Origin: Echinicola jeungdonensis
Lineage (GTDB): Bacteria > Bacteroidota > Bacteroidia > Cytophagales > Cyclobacteriaceae
Direction of reading: 5' to 3'
DNA: 64,000 bases
Assembly: GCF_030409905.1 (NCBI RefSeq)
Contig: NZ_JAUFQT010000001.1
Coordinates: 186,001 to 250,000 of the forward strand
Below are positions 55,131 to 63,856 of the stretch, one piece after another. The notes below the pieces were generated by a model, which did no database searches, was not told the origin of the DNA, and saw nothing but the letters and a program-made list of their open reading frames with translations. The position numbers were made by a program, and so were the translations under genes. Numbering within the stretch: the first letter of the stretch is position 1; each line of letters begins with the position of its first letter.

Positions 55131-58100
55131 GTGGAATATATCATATTTGTTTTGGGCTTTAGCAGGATTTTTCTTTCTCAATGAAACTAAAGCCCAAACG
55201 GATTTTTATAAAATCCCCATTACTGATGAAGGCATCTATAAAATCAGCATATTAGAGGCACAATCCTTCGGCGCAAGTTCATTGGAGGACATTACCCTAT
55301 ATGGTTCTCCCGGAATACTTCCCCAGGAGCTGAATAGCATGGCCCTTAAACTCAGGGAAATCCCAACCCTGATCCAGAATAACTCCTTGTATGTTTTCTT
55401 GGCCGGCCCACATCAGGTCATTCCCGATGAAGATGGATTGAGTTACCAACACCATTATTACTCAGACACCTTATATTATTTGATTGAAGTTGGGAAAAGC
55501 CGCACAAAGGAAATCCCACAAGTTTCAGTACAAAATGGAGAAGAGGCTGGTGGAAAATGGCTTTACCAAGTTGGTGTACATAAAAAAGAAGAAAATAATC
55601 TCCTGTCTTCCGGAAGAAAATGGTATGGAGATAGGATTTTTTCAGGCCAATCCTCTACCCTTGCACTTCCACAAACCATTCCGGAAAATGCGCCTTTATT
55701 TTTTAAGGCCAATTTTATGGCCCAGTCCACTTCCCAAAGCCAACTATATTTAAGATTGGGTTCCACTGAATTGGTCAATATGTCCATATCTCCCATTCCA
55801 CAATCTACTTACGGGATCAAAGGCCGGGAAAAATCCTCCTCTGTAATAATTTCCTCAAACAATATTTCGGAAAACGCCCCTCTCAATTTCCAAACCGAAA
55901 CTGCTGACCCCAACGGAATGGCCATGGTGGATTACATTTTACAGGGAAGGGGATTTGATTCCAAGTTATTGCCTGAAGGAATATATTATAGCCTTGAGGA
56001 CATTCCCTTTCAGGTAGGAATTCAAAGTCAACAGGAAATCTGGGACATTTCTGATTTTTATGATCCTAGAAGATTGAACCTGCAGCTTGGAACAGCCTTA
56101 CTTCAAAACAGCCAAAAATTAGCCATTTTTGACCCACAAAATATACCTGAAATCCCCCCAGTAATTCCTGCAGATCTATCCTTAAAATTGCTTCAAAATG
56201 AACCGGAATTGATCATCATTGCTGCTCCGGAACTGGAAAACCAGGCCAGAAGATTGGCCGAACATAAGATTTCAAGGGGATTACCCACCTTGGTCACAAC
56301 TCCTCAAATGATTTATGATGCCTACAGTTACGGCACCCAGGATGTGTCCGCTTTAAGAAATTTCCTTGCTTACCATTACCAGCAGCATCAACAATTAAAA
56401 AATGTACTTTTTTTTGGAAAGGGAACATTTGATTATAAAAACATTTCTGGAGGCCGGCCTAACCTTGTCCCTACTTATAGTTCCAGAAATAACCTCAACC
56501 CTTTAACCTCCTACAGTTCTGACGATTATTTTGGGATCTTGGAAAATGGTGCCGGAATTTGGGAAGAAAGCAGTGAGGGTGATAGGCCATTAAATATCGG
56601 TGTGGGAAGAATTCCTGCCATCAATGTCCAGGAAGCAAAAACGGCAGTGGATAAAATCATCCGCTACGAATCTGATGCTCCATTGGGGAACTGGAAAAGG
56701 GAGGTATTATTTGTGGCTGACGATGGGGACCAAAATATTCACTTGGGTCATGCTGAATCCCACTCTCAATTTATACAAAACCAAAATCCTGAAATCAGGG
56801 TCAACAAACTCTATTTGGATGATTATGAACAATTAGAGGAAGGTAGTTCTCAATCTTCCCCCGCTGCCAAGTCTGCTTTTTTCCAACATATTGAAGAAGG
56901 GACTTTATTCATCAACTATATAGGCCACGGTAATGAATCCACCTTGATGGCTGAAGAAATTTTCCAGGTCACCGACTTGGAAGACTGGCCCAGCAATGAG
57001 ATTCTTCCCCTTTTTGTAACGGCTACCTGTGAATTTGGCCGGCATGACAGTCCTTATTCCAGGTCTGGGGCAGAGGAATTATTATTTGCCCAAAATAAGG
57101 GAGCCATTGCCTTGCTGACTACTGGGAGGCCTGTCTTCAGCAGTCTTAATTTCGCCTTAAACCAGGCCTTTATATCAGCAGTTTTTTCCAAGGAAAATGG
57201 TGAATATCTAAGCCTGGGGGAAATCTTTAAAATCACCAAAAACAACAGCCTCAACGGCCCGTACAACCGGAACTTTTCCCTCCTGGGAGATCCCAGTTTA
57301 AAATTAGCACTTCCGGAACTTTCCGTTCAAATGGAAGTACCAATAGACCTGGACTCAAAAATGCAAGTGGATACTCTCCGGGCCCTTCAAAAAATAAGCA
57401 TTAGGGGAAACATCCAAGATCCGCTCACCCAGTCTAACGTTTCCTCTTTTAATGGTGAATACCAAATCACCTTGTTGGACAAGGCTGGAGAATTGACCAC
57501 CCTGGGGGACGAAAGCCAGCCCATAAGCTATGACAACCCCAATATCCTACTCCATCAAGGAACGGGAAAGGTAAAAAATGGTCAGTTTGAGGCGCAATTG
57601 ATCATTCCCCAAAATATAGATTACAAATTTGGAGAAGGGATTATCCGCTTATATGCCCGGGAAGAAAGCAGTCAACTGGAAGCATTTGGGGCCCAATCCG
57701 TCATTATCGGAGGGTCTGATTCCAGGCCGGCCAATGACCTTGAGGGGCCCCATATACAGCTTTTTGCGGAGGATAGCTTAAAGAAAGTTGAGGTTATTCC
57801 CAGCAAACAAATGAGGTTGCTGGTCCATCTTCAGGACTCCAGCGGCATTCAAATTTCTCCCAACAATCTCGGTCAGAACATTACCTTACAGATCAACCAA
57901 GGAAAAACTATAATTTTAAATGATCATTATTATTCCATAAATGATGGTTTTACCCGAGGAAGAATTGATATTACCCTTGATGACCTTCGGGAAGGGAATA
58001 ATATTGTTCAGCTCACCGCCTTTGATAACCAAGGAAACTCTTCCACCGCTCAACTGGAAATACGGGTGGAAGGTTCTGACCAACTGTCCATATTGGACCA

Positions 58101-58392
58101 CATGGCATTTCCCAATCCTGCTGAATCTGATTGCCATTTTTGGTTGGAACATAACCGGCCAGGGGAAACCCTAATTTGCCAATTGTCAATTTATTCTATG
58201 GAAGGCAGGGAAATATTTTCCACAAATAAGCGTTTTCCAAAAGCTGATAGGATTGTTGATGGTTTAGCCTGGTTTTTTTTACGAAACAAAACAAGTTTTC
58301 CCGCAAAAGGGACTTATATTTACAAATTAGAGCTTATGAGCGAAACGGACAATACGTCTGATTTGGCTAGTGGAAAAATCTATATTCAATGA
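55120..58392 (+). CDS. porU: type IX secretion system sortase PorU
   Basis: The 1090-residue gingipain-type (C25) cysteine peptidase has a signal peptide (NETKAQ-T at 21-27). It removes the C-terminal sorting domain of type IX cargo at the cell surface and attaches the cargo to lipopolysaccharide. The peptidase domain spans about 362-740, with catalytic His603 in FINYIGHGNEST and Cys637 in TATCEFGRHD. N-terminal beta domains (27-350) and C-terminal Ig-like domains surround it. PorU itself ends with a sorting-like segment (HMAFPNPAESD...GTYIYKLELM). It overlaps pssA at its start and porV by four bases at its end. Confidence 0.95.
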   Translation: MKGKWNISYLFWALAGFFFLNETKAQTDFYKIPITDEGIYKISILEAQSFGASSLEDITLYGSPGILPQELNSMALKLREIPTLIQNNSLYVFLAGPHQVIPDEDGLSYQHHYYSDTLYYLIEVGKSRTKEIPQVSVQNGEEAGGKWLYQVGVHKKEENNLLSSGRKWYGDRIFSGQSSTLALPQTIPENAPLFFKANFMAQSTSQSQLYLRLGSTELVNMSISPIPQSTYGIKGREKSSSVIISSNNISENAPLNFQTETADPNGMAMVDYILQGRGFDSKLLPEGIYYSLEDIPFQVGIQSQQEIWDISDFYDPRRLNLQLGTALLQNSQKLAIFDPQNIPEIPPVIPADLSLKLLQNEPELIIIAAPELENQARRLAEHKISRGLPTLVTTPQMIYDAYSYGTQDVSALRNFLAYHYQQHQQLKNVLFFGKGTFDYKNISGGRPNLVPTYSSRNNLNPLTSYSSDDYFGILENGAGIWEESSEGDRPLNIGVGRIPAINVQEAKTAVDKIIRYESDAPLGNWKREVLFVADDGDQNIHLGHAESHSQFIQNQNPEIRVNKLYLDDYEQLEEGSSQSSPAAKSAFFQHIEEGTLFINYIGHGNESTLMAEEIFQVTDLEDWPSNEILPLFVTATCEFGRHDSPYSRSGAEELLFAQNKGAIALLTTGRPVFSSLNFALNQAFISAVFSKENGEYLSLGEIFKITKNNSLNGPYNRNFSLLGDPSLKLALPELSVQMEVPIDLDSKMQVDTLRALQKISIRGNIQDPLTQSNVSSFNGEYQITLLDKAGELTTLGDESQPISYDNPNILLHQGTGKVKNGQFEAQLIIPQNIDYKFGEGIIRLYAREESSQLEAFGAQSVIIGGSDSRPANDLEGPHIQLFAEDSLKKVEVIPSKQMRLLVHLQDSSGIQISPNNLGQNITLQINQGKTIILNDHYYSINDGFTRGRIDITLDDLREGNNIVQLTAFDNQGNSSTAQLEIRVEGSDQLSILDHMAFPNPAESDCHFWLEHNRPGETLICQLSIYSMEGREIFSTNKRFPKADRIVDGLAWFFLRNKTSFPAKGTYIYKLELMSETDNTSDLASGKIYIQ

Positions 58393-59603
58393 AAATAATA
58401 AAAAACAACTTGAAAGGATTTACTTTTTTAGCTTCGCTATTTTTCATCACATTTATTGTAAAGGCACAAAATTCTGCCATAATCTCCGGTCAGGAAGATG
58501 GTAGAAGGGTCATTGCCACTGCTGTTCCATTTTTGAATTTTGCACCTGACAGCAGGCACTCTGCTATGGGTGATGTGGGGGTAGCCACCTCCCCGGATGC
58601 CAACTCCGCCCACTGGAATGCTGCCAAACTAGCTTTTATAGATAAAAAAATGGGTTTCTCTCTTTCCTATTCTCCCTGGTTGGGAAAATTGGTTCCTGAT
58701 ATGTCCCTCAATTACCTTACTGGTTATCGCAGGATTGATGATGTTTCCACTTTTGGAATTGATTTGAGATACTTTAATATGGGAGATATCCAACTGACCG
58801 ATGGAAGGGGCCAGGATATTGGAGAGTTTACCCCAAGGGATATCGCCATTGGGGCCACATATTCCAGAAAACTGTCTGAAAACCTTTCCCTAGGAATTTC
58901 AGCACGCTTTATCCATTCCAATTTATCAGGAAATATAGGGGCTTCCAGTGGAGCAGAAGGTCGCCCCGGTGTTAGTGTGGGTACGGATGTAGGGGTTTAT
59001 TACCAAAAAGAAGTCCTTTTTTCGGATAAAGATGCCTTATGGTCACTGGGAGCCAATGTCAGCAATATCGGCCCCAAACTGACATATAACAGTGCAGAGG
59101 ATCTGGATTATATTCCTACCAACTTCAGAATGGGTACTGCATTGGCCATCAACCTTGATGAATACAATGATTTAACCTTTGCCCTTGATTTGAACAAATT
59201 AATGGTCCCTACTCCCCCTATCTATGCAAGAAATGAGGATGGCTCCTTACGACAGGACAGCAATGGTGATCCCATTATTGAAAGCGGCAAAGATCCTAAC
59301 CGCTCCCTGATCAGTGGTATCTTTGGTTCTTTTGCCGATGCACCGGATGGTTTTGGTGAGGAAATGCAAGAGTTTATGATTTCCTTTGGTGTTGAATATG
59401 AGTATGCAGAAAAATTTGCCCTTAGGACCGGCTATTTCCATGAAAACCAAAATAAAGGCGGAAGAAAATATTTTACCATGGGGGTTGGTTTTAATATTAA
59501 AAGGTTAGGGTTTGATTTCTCCTATTTGGTACCCCAAAAGCAAAACCACCCCTTGGCAGAAACTTTAAGATTCTCCCTGGCTTACGACATTCCAAAACCT
59601 TAA
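58389..59603 (+). CDS. porV: type IX secretion outer-membrane protein PorV
   Basis: The 404-residue protein has a signal peptide (FIVKAQ-N) and the FadL-like barrel of the PorV/PorQ family. Typical blocks are VPFLNFAPDSRHSAMGDVGVATSPDANSAHWN and YSPWLGKLVPDMSLNYLTGYRR. It carries cargo proteins from the translocon to PorU and is part of the attachment complex. The start overlaps the porU stop (ATGA), a pairing conserved in Bacteroidota. The secreted GH13 amylase in this window carries the matching sorting domain. Confidence 0.95.
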   Translation: MKIIKNNLKGFTFLASLFFITFIVKAQNSAIISGQEDGRRVIATAVPFLNFAPDSRHSAMGDVGVATSPDANSAHWNAAKLAFIDKKMGFSLSYSPWLGKLVPDMSLNYLTGYRRIDDVSTFGIDLRYFNMGDIQLTDGRGQDIGEFTPRDIAIGATYSRKLSENLSLGISARFIHSNLSGNIGASSGAEGRPGVSVGTDVGVYYQKEVLFSDKDALWSLGANVSNIGPKLTYNSAEDLDYIPTNFRMGTALAINLDEYNDLTFALDLNKLMVPTPPIYARNEDGSLRQDSNGDPIIESGKDPNRSLISGIFGSFADAPDGFGEEMQEFMISFGVEYEYAEKFALRTGYFHENQNKGGRKYFTMGVGFNIKRLGFDFSYLVPQKQNHPLAETLRFSLAYDIPKP

Positions 59604-59605
59604 AC

Positions 59606-60880
59606 ATGACTGTAGTAGACCGATCAAAAGCTCCGGCTTTTCAGATACCAGAACATATAGCATTAACTAAACCTCAAAAGCGGACCTTGAAAAACGGGGT
59701 CCCTTTGTATTTTTTCCCCACCCCGGCCATTGATGCCATCAAAATAGAAATCAATACCGCCTCCAATAAGCATTTGGTTGCAAAAGAAAAAGCACTGGTT
59801 CCTTTTTTTACATTGCACATGTTAATGGAAGGGACGCAAGAAAAAAACTCTGAGGAAATAGACCATTTTTTTGATCATTATGCCTCCGAAATTGAGGTCA
59901 TTTCCACATTTGAACAAAGCGGCCTATCCCTGCTGACTACCAAAAAACACTTTGCATCAGTTTTACCTGTATTCCGTTCACTTTTTACAGAGGCTGTATT
60001 TCCTGAAAAAGAACTGGAAAAAAGAAAATCCCAAAAATCCCTAACCATTTCCATTCAAAAAGGACAAAATGGAGCTAGGGCCAACCAATTATACAGGAAA
60101 GCGCTCTTTGGTTCCCATCACCCTTATGGGTTTGTGGCAGAAGAATGTGATGTGGAAACCGTCCAAAGGGAAGACCTGGTGGATTTCTACCACAATACCT
60201 TATTGGTAACCCCAGAAATATTTGTCACTGGGAATTTGGAGGAAAATGAAATTGATCAATTGGTAAAAGCATTTGAAGATTTGCCGGTCATCCAAATCTC
60301 GGACACCTTGCCCGATTTTGAAGTTTGGCCTGAAAAAAGGCTGACCGAAATCAAGGAAAAATCCGTACAATCCAGTATCCGCCTAGGACAACACCTTATT
60401 CCGAAAACCCACGAGGATTACCATGCTTTGACGGTCTTTAACACCATTTTAGGAGGTTATTTTGGCAGTCGATTGATCAAGAACATCCGGGAAGAAAAGG
60501 GCCATACTTATGGGATTTACAGCTCCATAGGCAACTTGCAACTTTCAGATTATTGGGTGGTCATGGCCGATGTCCAAAAGGGATATGCGGAGGAAGTCAT
60601 CCAGGAAGTTTACAAAGAAATCGAAAGACTTAAAAACACCCCAGTACAAAAGGATGAACTTGAAATCGTCCGCAATTATATGATCGGCAATTTTTTATCC
60701 AGCTTTAGCAATGCCTTTGACCTGATCAACCGCTTCAAGAGCATTCATCAGGTGGGTCTGGATTATGATTTCTATGAAACCCAATTGGCTTATTTCAGGG
60801 ATTTTAAACCTGAAGAAATTATGGAAATTGGCCAAAAATACTTTAAGCCGGAGAACATTATTGAGGTTATTGTAGGTTAG
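59606..60880 (+). CDS. M16 family peptidase-like protein lacking the zinc motif
   Basis: The 424-residue protein has no signal peptide and belongs to the M16 (pitrilysin/processing-peptidase) family. The zinc-binding HxxEH is replaced by F67-F-T-L-H71 (FFTLHMLMEGT), so only the last His remains and hydrolysis is unlikely. The substrate-positioning motif R289...Y302 (GSRLIKNIREEKGHTYGIYS) is intact. This combination is typical of the non-catalytic partner in M16B heterodimers, whose active subunit should be encoded elsewhere. It is two bases after porV and closes the operon. Confidence 0.9.
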   Translation: MTVVDRSKAPAFQIPEHIALTKPQKRTLKNGVPLYFFPTPAIDAIKIEINTASNKHLVAKEKALVPFFTLHMLMEGTQEKNSEEIDHFFDHYASEIEVISTFEQSGLSLLTTKKHFASVLPVFRSLFTEAVFPEKELEKRKSQKSLTISIQKGQNGARANQLYRKALFGSHHPYGFVAEECDVETVQREDLVDFYHNTLLVTPEIFVTGNLEENEIDQLVKAFEDLPVIQISDTLPDFEVWPEKRLTEIKEKSVQSSIRLGQHLIPKTHEDYHALTVFNTILGGYFGSRLIKNIREEKGHTYGIYSSIGNLQLSDYWVVMADVQKGYAEEVIQEVYKEIERLKNTPVQKDELEIVRNYMIGNFLSSFSNAFDLINRFKSIHQVGLDYDFYETQLAYFRDFKPEEIMEIGQKYFKPENIIEVIVG

Positions 60881-61032
60881 AGATAGGGATTTTTGTTATA
60901 TAGAATTTGGGGTATTTGGTATGTGGAAACCGAATCCCTACCATAATTCCGATTGTCCAGCCCGATTTTAAGTTGTCCCAACGGCTTAGCCAACGGAGAC
61001 TAAAAACTCACTAAAATCTCAAGTATCAAGGT

Positions 61033-61989
61033 TCACCTCTTCACTAATTCATATATCCAAGAAAGATCCAGGCTACTCTTTTGCCAAACATGAAACAATT
61101 TCCATTTCCAACCTTTTGCTCCTTGCCTTTTGGCCAATTCCAAAAACTTTCCTGAAACCTCAAAATTAGCTGAAAAAAGGGCATGTTTGGTTTCATGATA
61201 TATCCTGGAAATCAAAGCTTGGTTTTCGGTTGGGTTTTGATTGAGACGGGAAATTTTTTCGCACACTTTTAAAGTGGACGGCAAAATAATGGATTGCTTT
61301 TTTTGGTATTGTTTTCTTGAATATGCCGCCGGATGCAACCTTTTTTTTACCCCCCTATAATGGCTGAAGGAAAACCGGTATTTTCTGGCCATCCGGACCA
61401 AAATATCAAAATCCTCATAGGAAAGAGACTCATCATAGCCTCCCTCCTTTTTTAAAGCTCCGCAATCAAAAACTAGTGTGGGCGTGCAGACACAATATCG
61501 CTCCACCACATCAGCATAAATCCATCCTTCTGGAATCCATTCCTGAACCTTTCCGTTTTCATCAGTTGGAAAGAAAGTCTTTTTGACTTTCCCATCAGCA
61601 CTTACCAAATAAGCATTGGAAGAATAAACCTTTGCTTCCGTCTGTTTTGAGAATGCACATACCGCTTCCCCAATATGCTGGGGCATCAATACATCATCTC
61701 CTGAAAGATCAAGGACAAATTTTCCATTTGCCCATTTCAAAGCTTTGTTGAATGCTTTACAATAATTGATTTTCTCAGGCAACAAAAACACCTTTGTCAG
61801 CTTTATCTTATTACCATTTTGCTCGACCCATTGTGCGATTTGTTCCTGGCTGCCATCCCCACTTCCATTGTCAAAAACGATCAATTCTATAGGTTGATAA
61901 ACCTGTTCTAAAACAGAATTTAGGGCTTCCTCCACAAAATCTTTTTGCTGATAACAGAGACAAATTACAGTAACCAAAGGGGCATCCAT
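61033..61989 (-). CDS. family 2 glycosyltransferase
   Basis: The 318-residue protein has a GT-A fold starting VTVICLCYQQKDFVEEALNSVL. The nucleotide-sugar residues are Asp40 in VFDNGSGDGS and the metal-binding pair Asp98-Asp99 in DLSGDDVLMP. SYEDFDILVRMARKY supplies the conserved ED motif of inverting GT2 enzymes. It has no membrane segment and would add a sugar to a lipid- or polysaccharide-linked acceptor at the inner face of the membrane. It lies five bases after the acyltransferase gene, so the three-gene run is co-transcribed. The sugar is unknown. Confidence 0.92.
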   Translation of the reverse strand: MDAPLVTVICLCYQQKDFVEEALNSVLEQVYQPIELIVFDNGSGDGSQEQIAQWVEQNGNKIKLTKVFLLPEKINYCKAFNKALKWANGKFVLDLSGDDVLMPQHIGEAVCAFSKQTEAKVYSSNAYLVSADGKVKKTFFPTDENGKVQEWIPEGWIYADVVERYCVCTPTLVFDCGALKKEGGYDESLSYEDFDILVRMARKYRFSFSHYRGVKKRLHPAAYSRKQYQKKQSIILPSTLKVCEKISRLNQNPTENQALISRIYHETKHALFSANFEVSGKFLELAKRQGAKGWKWKLFHVWQKSSLDLSWIYELVKR

Positions 61990-61994
61990 AGGGC

Positions 61995-62909
61995 TTACAG
62001 TTGAATTTGCCAGGTTAATTTGTTGGAGGAATTATTAGCCACTTTTGATTTAAAATGTATCAAGCTGTGGTTGGCGGATCCCTGCCATTCAGAGGAACCC
62101 AAATCTATAAAATCGACCCCTAACCTATCTCCCAATTGGATGACTGAATAAATAGCTACCTCACCGGTAAAGGTTTGTTGATTGTTAGGGTTCATGGCCG
62201 GCAAAAAATAATATAAACTATTGGAAGTCAACTGGACACAAAGCACATGGGCCACTGCTTCGCCCCCTTCTTCCACAGTTACCAAATGATAGCGGTCAGG
62301 ATAAGCGCTGACCTGTTGTATTAATTTTTCCTCATCTACTTTATATTCATGGTCCCGTATGGTTCGCCACCATTTTATGTCTTTCAAAAAATTAAAATTT
62401 TTTATGGGGCCCACCTCCACGTCTAAATTGAACTTTTCCTGCTTTTTCTTATTTTTTGAAGCCTTTTCCTGCAGGTATTGCTTGATTTCTTTTCTGTTTT
62501 CAAAAACCTGATGCATCAACATCTTTTTCATCTTGAAACCCAAAGTATTCAGGATGTAGTGGATCATTGGGTTCTGAGGCTGATAAGGGTCAGGAGCTTG
62601 AGTTATCTCCAGGGACCTCCCCCCTAATCCCCTAATGGCAATCAATAATTGCTCTACAAAAAACTGAAAACTTTCAGAAGAAATTTTCTTTTCCACCCAA
62701 AAACCACCAAAGGGCGCCTCCTTAAGGGAAGTCATCTCTCCATTTTCCTGAAACTGAAAATAAATCGAAGCCTTTAGTTTTTGTTTTTTGAACAATTGGG
62801 CACAATAATATTTTTCCCCATTTGAAGGGGAATAATCGTGTAAAAAATAATCATGATCCACTTGACCGACTTCTTTGAGCAGAAAATCATAGTTTTTTTC
62901 GGTATTCAT
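61995..62909 (-). CDS. GNAT/FemAB-type acyltransferase-like protein
   Basis: I start at ATG 62909 (304 residues, MNTEKNYDFLLKEVGQVDHDYF); the frame upstream lies antisense-like inside the ketoisomerase gene and reads as unrelated sequence. The protein has two GNAT-like halves, as in FemAB or BioF2-like acyltransferases. Markers are YYCAQLFKKQKLKASIYFQF, APFGGFWVEK and, in the second half, EEGGEAVAHVLCVQL and FIDLGSSEWQGSANHSLIHFKSKV, the last resembling the FemAB end motif. It overlaps the ketoisomerase stop by 23 bp. A role in acylating an amino sugar made by the pathway is inferred. Confidence 0.7.
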   Translation of the reverse strand: MNTEKNYDFLLKEVGQVDHDYFLHDYSPSNGEKYYCAQLFKKQKLKASIYFQFQENGEMTSLKEAPFGGFWVEKKISSESFQFFVEQLLIAIRGLGGRSLEITQAPDPYQPQNPMIHYILNTLGFKMKKMLMHQVFENRKEIKQYLQEKASKNKKKQEKFNLDVEVGPIKNFNFLKDIKWWRTIRDHEYKVDEEKLIQQVSAYPDRYHLVTVEEGGEAVAHVLCVQLTSNSLYYFLPAMNPNNQQTFTGEVAIYSVIQLGDRLGVDFIDLGSSEWQGSANHSLIHFKSKVANNSSNKLTWQIQL

Positions 62910-63300
62910 CTTGCAACTTTTCAAAAACTTTTTTGTCTCTGATATAATCATCTTCGGAAAAATTTTCGTTGGCCATGACCAACAATATGGCATTGGAATA
63001 AAAAACAAACTCCGACCAAACCAAATGAGGAAGAAACAATACCTGTTCTGGGCTTTCCAGGGTAAAAAGGTACTGTTTTTTAGCAAGGTCCTCCAATTTC
63101 ACCTCTACCTTACCCTGCAAACATATTGTCACTTGTTGGTCTTTGTGATGGGCATGAACGCCCCTGACCGAATTTTCCGGCACTCCGGATATCCAAAATG
63201 TCCTTTTTATCTGAAAAGGAATTTGTTGCTGTTCCAGGTAATGGAGCATTCCCTGAGGATTTTCGGTTTTTCCCACCTGAAAAACATAAGGTTTGGTCAT
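62887..63300 (-). CDS. fdtA: dTDP-4-oxo-6-deoxyglucose 3,4-ketoisomerase-like cupin (FdtA/WxcM type)
   Basis: I start at ATG 63300 (137 residues, MTKPYVFQVGKTENPQG), although an ATG ten codons upstream is possible. The cupin shows RGVHAHHKDQQVTICLQGKVEV, the histidine-rich motif of sugar 3,4-ketoisomerases (FdtA, QdtA, WxcM N-terminal part), followed by LFLPHLVWSEFVFYSNAILLVMANENFSEDDYI. The enzyme moves the keto group of dTDP-4-keto-6-deoxyglucose, leading after amination and acylation to N-acylated 3-amino-6-deoxysugars of surface glycans. The next gene, acyltransferase-like, fits; the aminotransferase is not seen. Confidence 0.88.
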   Translation of the reverse strand: MTKPYVFQVGKTENPQGMLHYLEQQQIPFQIKRTFWISGVPENSVRGVHAHHKDQQVTICLQGKVEVKLEDLAKKQYLFTLESPEQVLFLPHLVWSEFVFYSNAILLVMANENFSEDDYIRDKKVFEKLQDEYRKKL

Positions 63301-63856
63301 TTTTAAGTTATTGGTACTATTTTGGATCATTCACCAAAAATTATTTGGTTTCCAAGTTAAATAAAATCCCCTAGTCGATCAGGGAATGGCCCTATTTCTT
63401 GGGCAAAATTTTACAATAATTTAATGTTTGGTGGGTATGGTGATTTGTTTTTTTCTTATCCCCTTTTCTATCAGTACCTTTAGTTTAGTTCAACCCTTAA
63501 AGGGGTTGGCAGGACATCACGATTCAAATAACCCTGGGTTTGCACCCAAGGTTATTTTAGTTAAAGCCTTAACAAGCTTCTTTTATGGATTTTTTTAAAA
63601 AAACGAGGACTTACCCCTCTCAAGGAAGATTTAGGGAGTGCTACTAGGGTTTAATTTATATGACATGGAACCGTTCTTATTCTAAAAAAAGTTTAGGAAT
63701 ATAAGGAATAAAAAAACCAATAGGTTTTACAAATCACGAATAAAAAAATTAACAATTGACATATCAAAATATCCCGAATCCCGATTCACTTTTTTTATTT
63801 CACTATCAAGCTTAGTTTTGAACTTTAAAATTGGATAATAGCAGAAAAAGAGACGG
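63301..63856. other. 556-bp intergenic region with palindromic repeats
   Basis: It contains CAACCC...GGGTTG (63491-63508) and a long palindrome AAATAACC(C)TGGGT-TTGC-ACCCAAGGTTATTT (63526-63556). No T-run follows either, so they look like REP-type repeats. The rest is AT-rich and should hold divergent promoters for fdtA and the YigZ-family gene. A minus-strand frame covering 63812-64000 is the shadow of the YigZ-family gene. Confidence 0.5.
63526..63558. repeat. TTGC-centred palindrome
   Basis: Arms AAATAACC(C)TGGGT and ACCC(A)AGGTTATTT pair with one mismatch around TTGC. It resembles the GCA-centred hairpins at 16.5 kb in layout, though the arms differ. Confidence 0.5.

Noticed and set aside
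62910..63086. Extended N-terminus of the FemAB-like protein
   Set aside because: The extra 59 residues lie wholly inside the ketoisomerase gene in another frame and do not resemble the family; the ATG at 62909 gives a normal start.
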